DNA from: CAZDBS01 sp964503775
GTDB taxonomy: Bacteria > Patescibacteriota > Saccharimonadia > Saccharimonadales > CAZDBS01
Reading direction: 5' to 3'
DNA length: 64,000 nucleotides
Assembly (NCBI GenBank): GCA_964503775.1
Contig: CAZDBS010000003.1
Location: 1-64,000, forward strand
The notes under the pieces are model-generated. The model did no database searches. It was not told the DNA's origin and was given only the letters and a program-made list of their open reading frames with translations. A program made the translations under genes and the position numbers. Below, piece by piece: positions 7,350 through 15,509 of the stretch (the first letter of the stretch is position 1; the number at the start of each line of letters is the position of its first letter).

Positions 7350-8593
7350 TAACCTCGTCGATTAGAGCTTGGTGAGTAACTCGTATAGCTCGGACGACGT
7401 CCGCCCACGTGGCTACTTGAGTCTTCTCCCAGAGTAGCAACTGCCTGGTGAGAAGTATAGCGTGAAATATGAAACACCACCCCGAGAGCTGCCATGATGA
7501 ATATGATGCTCGTCCCGCCTGAACTGATCAATGGCAAAGTGATACCCTTAAGCGGCATGAGGCTCAGCATCGCTCCGACGTTGATAAGTATATGGGCCGT
7601 CAACCAAGCGAATATCCCCGTGACAACAAGCCGTGCCGTTACATTTACAGTCCGATCTGCAACGCGTAAAATTCTCATGATAAGTACCGCGAAGATGACG
7701 AGCAGTATGACAGATCCTATGAAGCCAAACTTCTCAGCAAATATCGAGAATATTGAATCATTGGCCGCCAGTGGCAAATACCCGGCCGCCTGCACGCTCC
7801 TGCCCAGTCCAACTCCGAAGACACCACCAGAGCCAACCGATATAAGAGACTGGCAGACATGATAGCCTGCGCCAGCACAATCACGATCGGGATTCAGGAA
7901 GGTCACAAACCGTGAGATCCGGTGGGGTGCGAGGGCTATGGCCAGCCCGGTCGGCACTACTAGACCAGCAACTAGTGCACTCAGAATCTTCAACCGCATA
8001 CCGCCGATATAAAGCATCGATCCCAGCATTGCCAGCAGAACCATCATAGAACCCATGTCTTTTTGAAGCACTACGACCACGAACGCTACGATGGCCGTCA
8101 TGATTCCAAATGGCACTAGAGTTTCTTGGAAATCATTCAGTTTTCCCGCCTTCTGCCGTGTGGCCAGAAACTGGGCCGAATACATCAGTACTGAGAATTT
8201 GATAAGTTCTGCGGGTTGGAAACTAAACGACCCGATAGCAAACCACCGAGTTGCGCCAAGAGCAGTAACTCGAAACGGCGAACCAGGTACGGCAATCAGC
8301 AGGCACACCACAGCGGTTAGGCCGAGCATCACGGGGATTGCTTTCAGCCACAAGCGAAGCGGTACCAGCATCGCACCGATAAACGCAGCGATACCGATAC
8401 CTATTGCGATGAGTTGGCGGATAGTGTAATACTGCTCACTTACCGCACCGCCGTGCAGCTTGCTGAGACCCGGACTAAGCGCAAAGATGAGTATCAGTCC
8501 AATCAGAAGCAATAGTCCGGTAAGCAGCACGATGACATAGTCTGGCTTATGCTTTCGAACTGTTACGTTAGTTTGTCTCCTCTGTCTATCCAT
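7349..8593 (-). CDS. ftsW: FtsW, SEDS-family septal glycan polymerase
   Basis: A 414-residue polytopic SEDS protein with about ten membrane spans. In current models SEDS proteins polymerise lipid II together with a class B PBP, encoded two genes upstream (ftsI). Conserved-looking segments include the ALGATRWFAIGSFSFQPAE loop, LQKDMGSM, QSLISVGSGGVFGVGLG, DSIFSIFAEKFGF and GITLPLISSGGTS. It could be RodA, but the context between mraY and murG favours FtsW. The C-terminus is basic and Ser-rich. No clear ribosome site is visible in the 50 bases after mraY. Confidence 0.92.
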   Translation of the reverse strand: MDRQRRQTNVTVRKHKPDYVIVLLTGLLLLIGLILIFALSPGLSKLHGGAVSEQYYTIRQLIAIGIGIAAFIGAMLVPLRLWLKAIPVMLGLTAVVCLLIAVPGSPFRVTALGATRWFAIGSFSFQPAELIKFSVLMYSAQFLATRQKAGKLNDFQETLVPFGIMTAIVAFVVVVLQKDMGSMMVLLAMLGSMLYIGGMRLKILSALVAGLVVPTGLAIALAPHRISRFVTFLNPDRDCAGAGYHVCQSLISVGSGGVFGVGLGRSVQAAGYLPLAANDSIFSIFAEKFGFIGSVILLVIFAVLIMRILRVADRTVNVTARLVVTGIFAWLTAHILINVGAMLSLMPLKGITLPLISSGGTSIIFIMAALGVVFHISRYTSHQAVATLGEDSSSHVGGRRPSYTSYSPSSNRRG

Positions 8594-8643
8594 GTTAGTG
8601 ACTGCTTTTTGTTTAGAGTTTAGAGCTTAGAACTTTGTTTTCT

Positions 8644-9690
8644 CTAGATATGTCCACCGAGCAGGGCGAGAGTTAGGCCGATAGCACCGGCTACCTGGCC
8701 AATTACCCAGAATCGCATCGTGACTTTGGTTTCGGGCCAACCGATGGCCTCGAAATGATGGTGAATCGGCGCCGACAGGAATATCTTTCGTTCAAATATT
8801 CGCTTCGATAGTATCTGTAAAGCGCTTGATCCGGCCTCGACTACAAATACAAAGCCGATGATTGGAAGTATGACGACGGTATTCGTCAGCATCGCCACCA
8901 CTCCCAGCGCCGTACCTAGGGCGAACGATCCCACATCGCCCATCATGAACCTGGCAGGAAAGATATTGAACCAGACATACGCTAGCAGTGCGCCGACTAT
9001 AGTGAAGCAGAAACCAGCCAACCCGTATTGCTCTTGGAGATAAGCGATAGCGCCGTATGTTGCGAAGGTGCTAGCTGCCAGACCACCTGCCAAACCATCG
9101 AGTCCGTCAGAGATATTGACAGCGTTGGCTGTGCTAACCACGACGGCTACAAATAGCGGTATGATTAGCCACCCTAGTGTCAAATCGCCACCATAGGTGA
9201 TGTGGATCTGTGTCACATCGAGTTTGGCGAAAAAATACCAGCCACCGAGTAACGCTACGACCATCATCAATCCAAACTTCAACCTGGTTCTTAGTCCGGC
9301 CACACCGGCACCAAGGCCTCGAACATTGATGATGTCATCGATGAGACCGACGAGTCCCGCTCCGACAAGTGCTGCTAACGGTAACCATGTTTGGCGACGC
9401 GATAGATTAACCCCTAGAGTCACTACTGCAATGCTGACAACCATGATCATCCCAGCCATTGTCGGGATGTGTCGTTTGTGTTTGGCAGCGTGCAATTTGG
9501 CAAATACGGTCGCTTTCTCACCAGTCGTAGCAGTAGTACGCATCTGTTTCCACCATCTGAAATGATAGGCTAGTGTTGTATAGACTGGTGTTATAAGCAT
9601 AGCAACTGCGAAACCCAAGAAACCGAGCAACAGGACGTCTGGTAGTCGATCGAGGTACAGCATGCTAGATGTTTTAGCGAATAGATACAT
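8644..9690 (-). CDS. mraY: MraY, phospho-MurNAc-pentapeptide translocase
   Basis: Integral membrane enzyme that transfers phospho-MurNAc-pentapeptide to undecaprenyl phosphate to make lipid I. The 348 residues carry the family markers: the loop near KRHIPTMAGM, DDIINVRG, NAVNISDGLDGLAGG, FMMGDVGS and the diagnostic APIHHHFEAIGWPE. About ten transmembrane helices are apparent. The start is set by TAGGAG six bases upstream. It sits between ftsI and ftsW on the same strand. Confidence 0.95.
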   Translation of the reverse strand: MYLFAKTSSMLYLDRLPDVLLLGFLGFAVAMLITPVYTTLAYHFRWWKQMRTTATTGEKATVFAKLHAAKHKRHIPTMAGMIMVVSIAVVTLGVNLSRRQTWLPLAALVGAGLVGLIDDIINVRGLGAGVAGLRTRLKFGLMMVVALLGGWYFFAKLDVTQIHITYGGDLTLGWLIIPLFVAVVVSTANAVNISDGLDGLAGGLAASTFATYGAIAYLQEQYGLAGFCFTIVGALLAYVWFNIFPARFMMGDVGSFALGTALGVVAMLTNTVVILPIIGFVFVVEAGSSALQILSKRIFERKIFLSAPIHHHFEAIGWPETKVTMRFWVIGQVAGAIGLTLALLGGHI

Positions 9691-9737
9691 ACGTTTCTCC
9701 TATAATATCATCTTTTATGTTACGCATATTCCTGATC

Positions 9738-11495
9738 CTACTTTCCTGGCGGGATTGAATAGTAATCAACCAACCAATTAGCCATGTTTTTGACAATCTG
9801 ACCGGCGGTATAAGTACCGCCGATGGCGGAATTAGGCTCACTGATCCGAACCACGATGACATACTCGGGGCGACTACCGCCGACATATCCCATATACGAG
9901 TCGTTAGTCTTGTCCTCGTCATACCCTCCCTTTTCATCAGCAATCTGTGCCGTACCGCTTTTACCGCCCATCATGTAGCCAGCCCGATTCATTTGAGCAT
10001 TTTGACCGGCCGCGGCCAACATCGCTCGAATAGTTTGGCTTGTCGTATTGTTGATGACGTTGGTTCTGGTTGGTTTGGGATTTTCACCTTTATCTACGAT
10101 GTACGGTCGATAATAACTCCCACCATTGAGCACTGAGGCAAACCCAGCGCCCACCTGTACGAGGTTAACAGTCATACCTTGTCCAAAACTCATGTTGGCG
10201 TATCGAACATTATCACCGTCACCATTATTCGGCTGTATAACTGCGCCCCCTACTTCCCCGCCTAGCTCGATACCCGTTGGCTTACCCAAACCAAAGTGAT
10301 CTGTAAAGTATTGGTACAGACGCTCCCTGCCCTGTTTATTGATAGTGCCGCCGCCTAGCTGCCGAAGCACGAAAACCGCGCCGGTATTGAGTGATTTCTG
10401 CAAGATCTCGGTCATCGTTCGCTGCGCCGATCCCCAGGGATAAGAGTTTTTAATAGTTCGGTCTTCGACTTGTGTTGTTTGACTGTCATAAAATGTCGTA
10501 CCTTCGGCTATAGCACCCTCATTAAGACCAGTTGCCATGGTGAAGACTTTGATAATCGACCCCGGTTCATAAGCTGTAGATATAACTCGGTTATTAAAGA
10601 CGCTGTAATCTGTAACTTTGTCGTAGTTCCCGGGATCAAACGAGGGATAATTTGCCATGGCGATGATAGCGCCGCTTTGAGCACTTACTACTACGGCGGC
10701 GGCTGATTTGGCTTTATACTTCTCGGATTGTTCTTTGAGCAAATCCTCGAGTTGTTTCTGGGCGTTGATGTCGATAGTGAGATTGATGTCCTGGCCGTTC
10801 GCAACGGGTTTTTCGATGGTGTCATTGCTCGCCGCCAGTGGAATTCCGTTGATGTCAGTGATAGCTTTGAGTAGACCAGGACTACCTCTTAACTCTTCAT
10901 CCATGCCCGACTCGATGCCGTACTGTCCCTTGCCCTCGCCATTCACAAAACCCAAGATCTGCGCCGCTACTTGACCTTGAGGATAGACACGATATGAAAC
11001 ATCACTCAAACCCACGCCCTTTAACTCACCCTTAGACCTAACATCCTTAATCGCGTCACTTTGAGACTTTGTCAGTTTTTTATACAAAACGACGTAACTT
11101 CGATCTGATAAAAGCATATCTCGGTAGGCATTGGCGTCACCACCTACAATCTGGGCAATTTTCAGTGCCGACTTTTCAGCATCTTTCACATATCGTGGAT
11201 CAGCATACAGCGTAGGTCGATTCTCATTGAGGACCATCGGTATATACTGGTCGCCGTCATGTGCTTTGATTTGTCCTCGGCTTGGTTCAAGCTCGAACTT
11301 TTTGAGGTGTTCGGCTAGCGCCTCAGCTCGATAGAAGTCATAACGAATAATCTGGAGATAGAATAGCCGAGCGATAAAAATTGCTAGTAGCACCAATACG
11401 ACGCCCATGAGCGTCGTACTTCGCCTGATACGATGTGTACTACTGTCTTTCAAGGCAGATCCATCCTGACTAGTTGCCGGCAAACGTTGTCGCAA
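9738..11495 (-). CDS. ftsI: Class B penicillin-binding protein (FtsI/PBP2-type transpeptidase)
   Basis: Septal D,D-transpeptidase of 585 residues. An N-terminal transmembrane anchor (~30-50) precedes a PBP dimerisation domain and a transpeptidase domain with the serine motif in EPGSIIK near residue 312, SLN in QKSLNTGAV, and KSGT near residue 513. The start region overlaps the end of ftsL by 26 bases. The order with ftsL, mraY and ftsW is that of dcw clusters, so a division role is preferred over elongation. Confidence 0.92.
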   Translation of the reverse strand: MRQRLPATSQDGSALKDSSTHRIRRSTTLMGVVLVLLAIFIARLFYLQIIRYDFYRAEALAEHLKKFELEPSRGQIKAHDGDQYIPMVLNENRPTLYADPRYVKDAEKSALKIAQIVGGDANAYRDMLLSDRSYVVLYKKLTKSQSDAIKDVRSKGELKGVGLSDVSYRVYPQGQVAAQILGFVNGEGKGQYGIESGMDEELRGSPGLLKAITDINGIPLAASNDTIEKPVANGQDINLTIDINAQKQLEDLLKEQSEKYKAKSAAAVVVSAQSGAIIAMANYPSFDPGNYDKVTDYSVFNNRVISTAYEPGSIIKVFTMATGLNEGAIAEGTTFYDSQTTQVEDRTIKNSYPWGSAQRTMTEILQKSLNTGAVFVLRQLGGGTINKQGRERLYQYFTDHFGLGKPTGIELGGEVGGAVIQPNNGDGDNVRYANMSFGQGMTVNLVQVGAGFASVLNGGSYYRPYIVDKGENPKPTRTNVINNTTSQTIRAMLAAAGQNAQMNRAGYMMGGKSGTAQIADEKGGYDEDKTNDSYMGYVGGSRPEYVIVVRISEPNSAIGGTYTAGQIVKNMANWLVDYYSIPPGK

Positions 11496-11841
11496 CTGGC
11501 GCGGTCATTGTAGCGGCAACTGGTGATGTTTTAACACGTTCGACAGATTGCAAGCGAGCGCTTTCTACTTGAAGTGATTCACTCTCTTGCTCCAGTTGTA
11601 CCTTCTTTGATTTTAGAGTGTTGATGTCATATCCGTAGGTATTAGTACGCGTGGTCTGCATCAAATAAATCAAGCCAATCAAGCAAAGCAGTATAGCTAG
11701 AATGATGGCATTGGTAATTGGACCAAGTGAACGGAACGAGCTTGTAAAACGAGCATTATTCTGTCCACGACGCATGTTCGCGGCGCGGGCCGCCGTAGAA
11801 TTCGAATTGACACTTGTGAAGATGGCTGATGAATAAGTCAT
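11470..11841 (-). CDS. ftsL: FtsL-like division protein
   Basis: A 123-residue bitopic protein with a basic cytoplasmic N-terminus, one transmembrane helix (about 44-62, NAIILAILLCLIGLIYLMQT) and an extracytoplasmic coiled-coil segment (LKSKKVQLEQESESLQVES), the FtsL/DivIC layout. Identity rests on this topology and on the place between rsmH and ftsI, since FtsL is poorly conserved. Overlaps the start of ftsI by 26 bases. No strong ribosome site precedes the ATG. Confidence 0.75.
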   Translation of the reverse strand: MTYSSAIFTSVNSNSTAARAANMRRGQNNARFTSSFRSLGPITNAIILAILLCLIGLIYLMQTTRTNTYGYDINTLKSKKVQLEQESESLQVESARLQSVERVKTSPVAATMTAPVATTFAGN

Positions 11842-11945
11842 GATGTTTATGTTTTTTTAGTAAACAGGGTGGTTTCAAACTCAACGCACCGTGCTGATGC
11901 GCAGAATCGACCGCCGAATTTTTGGTATTTGTTATTTTGGATTGA

Positions 11946-11976
11946 TCCCTCACCATTCGTGATGAATGGCGAGGGA
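11946..11976. other. 13-bp stem-loop between rsmH and ftsL
   Basis: TCCCTCACCATTC and GAATGGCGAGGGA pair (one A/C mismatch) around a five-base loop. It lies in the 228-base gap between two dcw genes. There is no T-run on either strand, so an RNA-processing or partial-termination hairpin is more likely than a full terminator. Confidence 0.55.
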
Positions 11977-12069
11977 CTAGCCTTTAGCCGTGTCGAACGC
12001 GGATGCGAGCTGCACGGGAGTTTTTGACTAGTACTCGTACTGACATTGACTCTCCTTTTGGTTTTTGTT

Positions 12070-12963
12070 TTACAGTTTCACTGCGGCACGAAGCTTGGCG
12101 CTTCGCGCTCGCGGATTATGAACGTCGTAAGTGCCCGATATCGCATGTTTGGTCAGTAGTCTCATGGTCGATTCATACCCTGAACCACATTGCTCTTGCA
12201 GAAACTCCTTGACCATACGATCCTCCAACGAGTGGAAGCTGATAATGGCCAGCCGTCCGCCAGGGTTTAGAAGCCCTGGCAAGAGCGGCAGAGTATCCGA
12301 AAGCAGTGTGAGCTCTTCGTTGACTGCGATACGGATTGCTTGAAAAGTGCGAGTCGCCGGATGGATTTTACCCAAGCGCGGACGACCAAAAGCTTTGCAA
12401 ACAGTAGCAGCTAGTTCAGTTGTTGTGCTAAATGGCCGGTCGGATACGATTTGTTTCGCGATCCGTTCAGCGTGCGGTTCCTCGCCGTACCGTGCAAGGA
12501 TAGCGGTGAGTTCGGCCGGCGTCGAGTTGTTGACCAACTCGGCAGCGGTCATTCCACGAGTTTGATCCATTCTCATGTCGAGAGGACCTTCCCTCATGAA
12601 ACTAAATCCGCGTTCAGCCTGATCTAGCTGTGGTGACGACACACCCAAATCGATGAGGATACAATCAAACTGCCGTCCGCTTCCCGTGAGTGTCTTGGCG
12701 GCATCGAAGAAATCGGTTTGAATGATTTCCACTATGTCTCCATAGAGCCCGCGGTTTACGGCGACTGCTTGCGCATCACGATCGACGAGTACCGCTTTGG
12801 GCGGTGCTTTTGTCCGTGCCAATATGGCCGATGAGTGTCCTCCATACCCAGCCGTTAGATCGAGATAGGAATTCCCTTCCTTCGGATCTAGGTACTTCAG
12901 AACTTCGTCGAGCAATACTGGCTCGTGGTTGTTGTGGTGGTGTGTTGGTGTTTGCAAGGTCAC
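12070..12963 (-). CDS. rsmH: RsmH, 16S rRNA m4C1402 methyltransferase
   Basis: SAM-dependent N4-methyltransferase of 16S rRNA C1402 (MraW). The 297 residues show HEPVLLDEVL, DLTAGYGGHS, LIDLGVSSPQLDQAERGFSF, PLDMRMDQ and IISFHSLEDRMVKEF, all characteristic. The likely start is a GTG, since no ATG lies between it and the conserved HEPVLL motif. It follows mraZ after a 317-base gap, unusually long for this pair. Confidence 0.95.
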   Translation of the reverse strand: MTLQTPTHHHNNHEPVLLDEVLKYLDPKEGNSYLDLTAGYGGHSSAILARTKAPPKAVLVDRDAQAVAVNRGLYGDIVEIIQTDFFDAAKTLTGSGRQFDCILIDLGVSSPQLDQAERGFSFMREGPLDMRMDQTRGMTAAELVNNSTPAELTAILARYGEEPHAERIAKQIVSDRPFSTTTELAATVCKAFGRPRLGKIHPATRTFQAIRIAVNEELTLLSDTLPLLPGLLNPGGRLAIISFHSLEDRMVKEFLQEQCGSGYESTMRLLTKHAISGTYDVHNPRARSAKLRAAVKL

Positions 12964-13280
12964 CTAACCAGCAGTCAACGTTTTGTGTTTGTCTTCGGAA
13001 ACCGCATCTGCGAAAGGTGCGCTTTCCTGCTGTTTTTGTTTTTGTAAACGATCTGCAAAGGCTCTTCGTCATCTTTCGATGTCTAAGACCACTGTACCGA
13101 TGCAGAAAAGTGTTTGAGAGACTTATGTGTGAGGTGGAGTTTTGGGAGGTGTTTAAACCTATAAAAGGTGCGAGAAGTTTTGATAAGCGAAACTTCCAAA
13201 AATTCGCGTTGACTGCCAGATAGCTAACTTTGAATCGAAGTTATATCTATCGTTTGTTAAAGTACAGACCGGATCTATAG
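12964..13280 (-). other. Non-coding gap between mraZ and rsmH
   Basis: No gene is supported. It contains a minus-strand hairpin at about 13186-13206 (GAAGTTT/AAAACTTC) and an imperfect hairpin at 13001-13031 (GGAAA/TTTCC outer stem with inner GCA/TGC). These could attenuate or process the mraZ-rsmH transcript. Confidence 0.4.
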
Positions 13281-13637
13281 CTACTTGGCTAATAACCGCC
13301 AGTAATTCCCCGCCCTGACTGCGACCACGTCCCGATCGATACCGGCATAGTCGAGCAGATGCTGCTCGAGTGTCACACGACCTTGTTTCTGATCCAAAGT
13401 CTGCGACATCTTGCCCATACGGAACTGCACGTTGAGATCCGCCGTCCGCTCATCGAGGATGTCCCCTCGGAGTTTCGGCTCGACCTCACGGTCCCAGGTT
13501 TCTTGTGTGTAAAGATGTAGATAATTTCCAAACCCGCGCGTTATGACGATAGAGCCGCCAAATTCTTCGCGAAGTTCTGCGGGTATAGTCAAACGGCGTT
13601 TGTCATCTAGCTTGCGCTCGAAATAATCTGTCGCCAT
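13281..13637 (-). CDS. mraZ: MraZ, transcriptional regulator of the dcw cluster
   Basis: A 118-residue protein with two SpoVT/AbrB-like half-domains: DDKRRLTIPAELRE near residue 11 and LDQKQGRVTLEQHLLDYAGI near residue 80, with the usual linker. It is shorter than E. coli MraZ (152 residues). Known MraZ proteins bind direct repeats upstream of their own gene; four such repeats are visible here at 13709-13756. GCGAGG seven bases before the ATG serves as ribosome site. First gene of the dcw run. Confidence 0.93.
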   Translation of the reverse strand: MATDYFERKLDDKRRLTIPAELREEFGGSIVITRGFGNYLHLYTQETWDREVEPKLRGDILDERTADLNVQFRMGKMSQTLDQKQGRVTLEQHLLDYAGIDRDVVAVRAGNYWRLLAK

Positions 13638-13708
13638 TGGCTTACCTCGCCCTTATCTACTACAAGTGGTGTTTGTTTTAATTTTGCCTGAGTAGCCGTT
13701 ATGGAAGC

Positions 13709-13756
13709 TACCCACGTTTACCCACTAAGGACAGTCTACTACCCACTCTTACCCAC
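13709..13756 (-). promoter_or_regulatory. MraZ box: four GTGGGTA repeats
   Basis: Read on the mraZ strand, GTGGGTA occurs four times (plus-strand TACCCAC at 13709, 13719, 13740 and 13750). Centre spacing is 10, 21 and 10 bases, so all repeats sit on one face of the helix. Known MraZ operators are short TGGG-type direct repeats at ~10-base periodicity. Here they lie just downstream of the predicted transcription start. Confidence 0.8.
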
Positions 13757-13768
13757 ATGCAAGTGTAT

Positions 13769-13796
13769 TTTATAGATAATCACTCCACCCCAACAA
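13769..13796 (-). promoter_or_regulatory. Predicted mraZ promoter
   Basis: On the minus strand TTGTTG (13791-13796) and TATAAA (13769-13774) are separated by 16 bases. The MraZ repeats start about 6 bases beyond the expected transcription start, suited to roadblock repression. Confidence 0.55.
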
Positions 13797-13797
13797 C

Positions 13798-13826
13798 TTA
13801 TCCACAGTATAGTACTGTTATCCACT
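13798..13826 (+). other. DnaA-box-like pair upstream of the mraZ promoter
   Basis: TTATCCACA (13798-13806, exact consensus) and TTATCCACT (13818-13826) abut the mraZ -35. They might link dcw expression to DnaA, or be chance. Confidence 0.3.
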
Positions 13827-13929
13827 AGGTGTGGTGTGTGGAGCTTTTCTGTAACACTACACAAGAAAATAAAAACCCAATCCCAGCCTCGTGACCTAAC
13901 CCTTTTGGTTTTTAAAGCATTTTATGACA

Positions 13930-14066
13930 TAATATACCAATCTTAGGCTAAGTTTTTTGGTCTAGGAGCAGATTGATAAATCGGCTCTCAAATTAAATCG
14001 TCCCTTCAAATACGGGAGCGAGTATACATATGTATATTCACTTCCCTATTTGAAAGGAAACGCATT
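13930..14066 (+). promoter_or_regulatory. Structured leader, copy 1 (cassette A)
   Basis: The -10 TAATAT is at 13930-13935, preceded by TTTTATGA. Then come CTTAGGCTAAG and TCTAGGAG, hairpin P1 (13966-13987, GAGC/GCTC plus ATT/AAT), and hairpin P2 (14005-14054) pairing TTCAAATA with TATTTGAA and GGGA with TCCC. The Shine-Dalgarno AAAGGA (14053-14058) touches the P2 stem. Copies 2 and 3 share the same order with different stem sequences. A cis-acting RNA is inferred. Confidence 0.7.
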
Positions 14067-14285
14067 ATGGACGTTGGATCAACTCTTCATGTTGCTGGAT
14101 ATGTCCTCATCATCGCATGGTGTATGTGGACGCGGCAGTTCCCGATGGCTGTTCTCAAAGTTCTTGCTTTCAACTGGTTCCTCGCACCTGTTAGGCCTTG
14201 GGCCGCAGTTTGGATCGTGTTGATCTGCAAGGTGATCACAGAATGGCCTTCATCAGCAGGTACCACGAGGAAGGCGGTATCATGA
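14067..14285 (+). CDS. Cassette A ORF 1: two-helix membrane protein, 72 aa
   Basis: First ORF after leader copy 1, with AAAGGA eight bases before the ATG. Two hydrophobic segments (about 7-22 and 43-57) are separated by a basic/aromatic loop (WTRQFPMAVLKV). The stretch FLAPVRPWAAVW resembles FLPRNILWAAPL in cassette B ORF 1, which suggests the two are diverged paralogues. Its stop overlaps the next start as ATGA. No known family recognised. Confidence 0.65.
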   Translation: MDVGSTLHVAGYVLIIAWCMWTRQFPMAVLKVLAFNWFLAPVRPWAAVWIVLICKVITEWPSSAGTTRKAVS

Positions 14286-14428
14286 ACGGCAGGTACCTTG
14301 ACGACTACGAGCGTCAGCTTCGCGAAGCAGCGAAGCGGCTGAGCCAACGTCGACGAATTCAAAAGTTAGTCTACTTGGTGACAACGCTCATCTTCCTCGC
14401 CGTCCTCGTCTGGTTGCTAGTCCTCTAA
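14282..14428 (+). CDS. Cassette A ORF 2: small tail-anchored protein, 48 aa
   Basis: Begins MNGRYLDDYERQLREAAKRL, a charged amphipathic helix, and ends in one transmembrane segment (about 30-48, LVYLVTTLIFLAVLVWLLVL), a tail-anchored layout. GAGGAAGGCGG precedes the ATG, which overlaps the ORF 1 stop (ATGA). An upstream in-frame extension to 14198 would overlap ORF 1 by 88 bases and is not preferred. Cassette B ORF 2 shares the Y..YE/YEQY charged start. Confidence 0.65.
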   Translation: MNGRYLDDYERQLREAAKRLSQRRRIQKLVYLVTTLIFLAVLVWLLVL

Positions 14429-14458
14429 ACCGACTCAAGAGAGAGAAAGAAGGTCATA

Positions 14459-14815
14459 GTGAGCATCAAGAAAGTCTGTGCCGTGGCTTACGCCATACCC
14501 GCAGTCATCACGACAACAGGTGCAGCCTGGTACTACACAGATACCACTCACCCACTCTGGCGTCAGCTCTGCCCGAAGTACAGGGTCAGGTACGTCGTCA
14601 GATCAGCGATCAAGTCGGCCCTATGGGGCGCGTGTTGGCCGCTTACAGCAGTTCGTGTCAGTCAAAGACTGGGCGACGCAGCAATGGCGGGTCAACCACC
14701 GCAGCGTCCAAAGCGACAACTTCGGGCAATTCCTGGCTTGTTACCCACAAGCCACATCGACATCTACGCGGAGCTTGCACGCCAAGATCCATATCTGGCC
14801 TGCAAAGTCGACTGA
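14459..14815 (+). CDS. Cassette A ORF 3: small membrane-associated protein, 118 aa
   Basis: A GTG start five bases after GAAGG. The N-terminus (MSIKKVCAVAYAIPAVITTTGAA) is a hydrophobic span, followed by HPLWRQ, RYVVRSAIKSALWGACWPLTAVRVSQRLGDA and a basic Pro/Arg stretch. Compare cassette B ORF 3: SPWQRVKYILGALGAVVTVAPTWP then HVISKAMDDG; the shared W-x-R, hydrophobic core, WP and K/R-x-x-DD/GD pattern suggests paralogy. Function unknown. A nested hairpin terminator follows within 30 bases. Confidence 0.6.
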   Translation: MSIKKVCAVAYAIPAVITTTGAAWYYTDTTHPLWRQLCPKYRVRYVVRSAIKSALWGACWPLTAVRVSQRLGDAAMAGQPPQRPKRQLRAIPGLLPTSHIDIYAELARQDPYLACKVD

Positions 14816-14839
14816 TCAAACCCCACGCGAGAGCCGTAC

Positions 14840-14898
14840 CCGGGCGGGAGATCATCGTGCATCCTGCACGACTCTCCCGACCCGGCGCAGTACTTTTT
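14840..14898 (+). terminator. Cassette A terminator, nested hairpin
   Basis: Three stacked stems pair in order: CCGGG/CCCGG, CGGGAGA/TCTCCCG and CGTGCA/TGCACG around a TCC loop, about 18 pairs in all. CTTTTTAG follows at 14893-14900. A strong intrinsic terminator. Confidence 0.8.
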
Positions 14899-15012
14899 AG
14901 ACTTCAATCTTCCACAAACTCAGACTAAAGAATTTGTATTTCATTTCGAAATCTTTACCACGAGAATGTCAAATGGTGAAATCCAACTTCTATTTATACT
15001 AATTTTATGATC

Positions 15013-15134
15013 TAATATACATATTCTTAGGCTTAGCTGCTTAGGAGTCCTTTTACAAATTGACTCTCAGTTTTCGTGAACGGCTAAAAGTACACACTTG
15101 CGTATTCCTATCCGTTCACGAACGAAGGAATGAA
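15013..15134 (+). promoter_or_regulatory. Structured leader, copy 2 (cassette B)
   Basis: The -10 TAATAT (15013-15018), again preceded by TTTTATGA, is followed by CTTAGGCTTAG and CTTAGGAG. Hairpin P1 (15045-15066) pairs GAGTC with GACTC; hairpin P2 (15073-15122) pairs TTCGTGAACGG with CCGTTCACGAA, 11 perfect pairs. The ribosome site AAGGA begins four bases after P2. The P2 loop shares AGTA-ACA-TG-TATTC spaced bases with copy 1. Confidence 0.7.
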
Positions 15135-15365
15135 ATGATGAATGAGATGTTCGCATGGTCAATGTTGGTTCTTGGCGCTGGATTGTTGGTCGGTCACCGA
15201 CTCCTGACGAAGAAGTCAGGAGTTATTCACAACATGGTGTTACTGCAGATGTTCCTTCCGAGAAACATCCTTTGGGCCGCACCGTTACTAACGTGGCTTT
15301 TTGTTTCTCATGGTAAGTTTGCATACCACCGACTGATATCACAAATCAAACACGACAGCGGATAA
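15135..15365 (+). CDS. Cassette B ORF 1: two-helix membrane protein, 76 aa
   Basis: First ORF after leader copy 2. The frame stays open upstream into the leader hairpins, but AAGGA five bases before the ATG at 15135 fixes the start. Hydrophobic segments at about 6-20 and 44-58 flank a polar loop with LLTKKSGVIHN. FLPRNILWAAPLLTWLF matches the FLAPVRPWAAVW region of cassette A ORF 1. Function unknown; membrane location inferred. Confidence 0.65.
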   Translation: MMNEMFAWSMLVLGAGLLVGHRLLTKKSGVIHNMVLLQMFLPRNILWAAPLLTWLFVSHGKFAYHRLISQIKHDSG

Positions 15366-15383
15366 CTGCCTCAGGAGAAGCAC

Positions 15384-15500
15384 ATGCCTAGTTGTGAATA
15401 CGAGCAGTACATCAAAAAATGGGACAGACTCGCCTTCCAGAGACATCCGTTCCGTTGGATCAAAGTCCGAACACTTGAACTCCTACTCAACATCTTCTGA
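15384..15500 (+). CDS. Cassette B ORF 2: small amphipathic protein, 38 aa
   Basis: CAGGAG six bases before ATG, then MPSCEYEQYIKKWDRLAFQR followed by HPFRWIKVRTLELLLNIF. The tail is basic and amphipathic rather than a full transmembrane helix. Position and the charged Tyr/Glu start correspond to ORF 2 of cassette A. The stop codon TGA forms part of the TGAGGAG ribosome site of ORF 3, so the two are coupled. Confidence 0.55.
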   Translation: MPSCEYEQYIKKWDRLAFQRHPFRWIKVRTLELLLNIF

Positions 15501-15509
15501 GGAGAAGAC

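Noticed and set aside
12804..13223. 139-codon plus-strand ORF antisense to the rsmH start
   Set aside because: It overlaps a well-supported gene, has no ribosome site and reads like an antisense shadow.
15060..15134. Upstream TTG start extending cassette B ORF 1 into the leader
   Set aside because: It would translate through both hairpins; a good ribosome site directly precedes the ATG at 15135.
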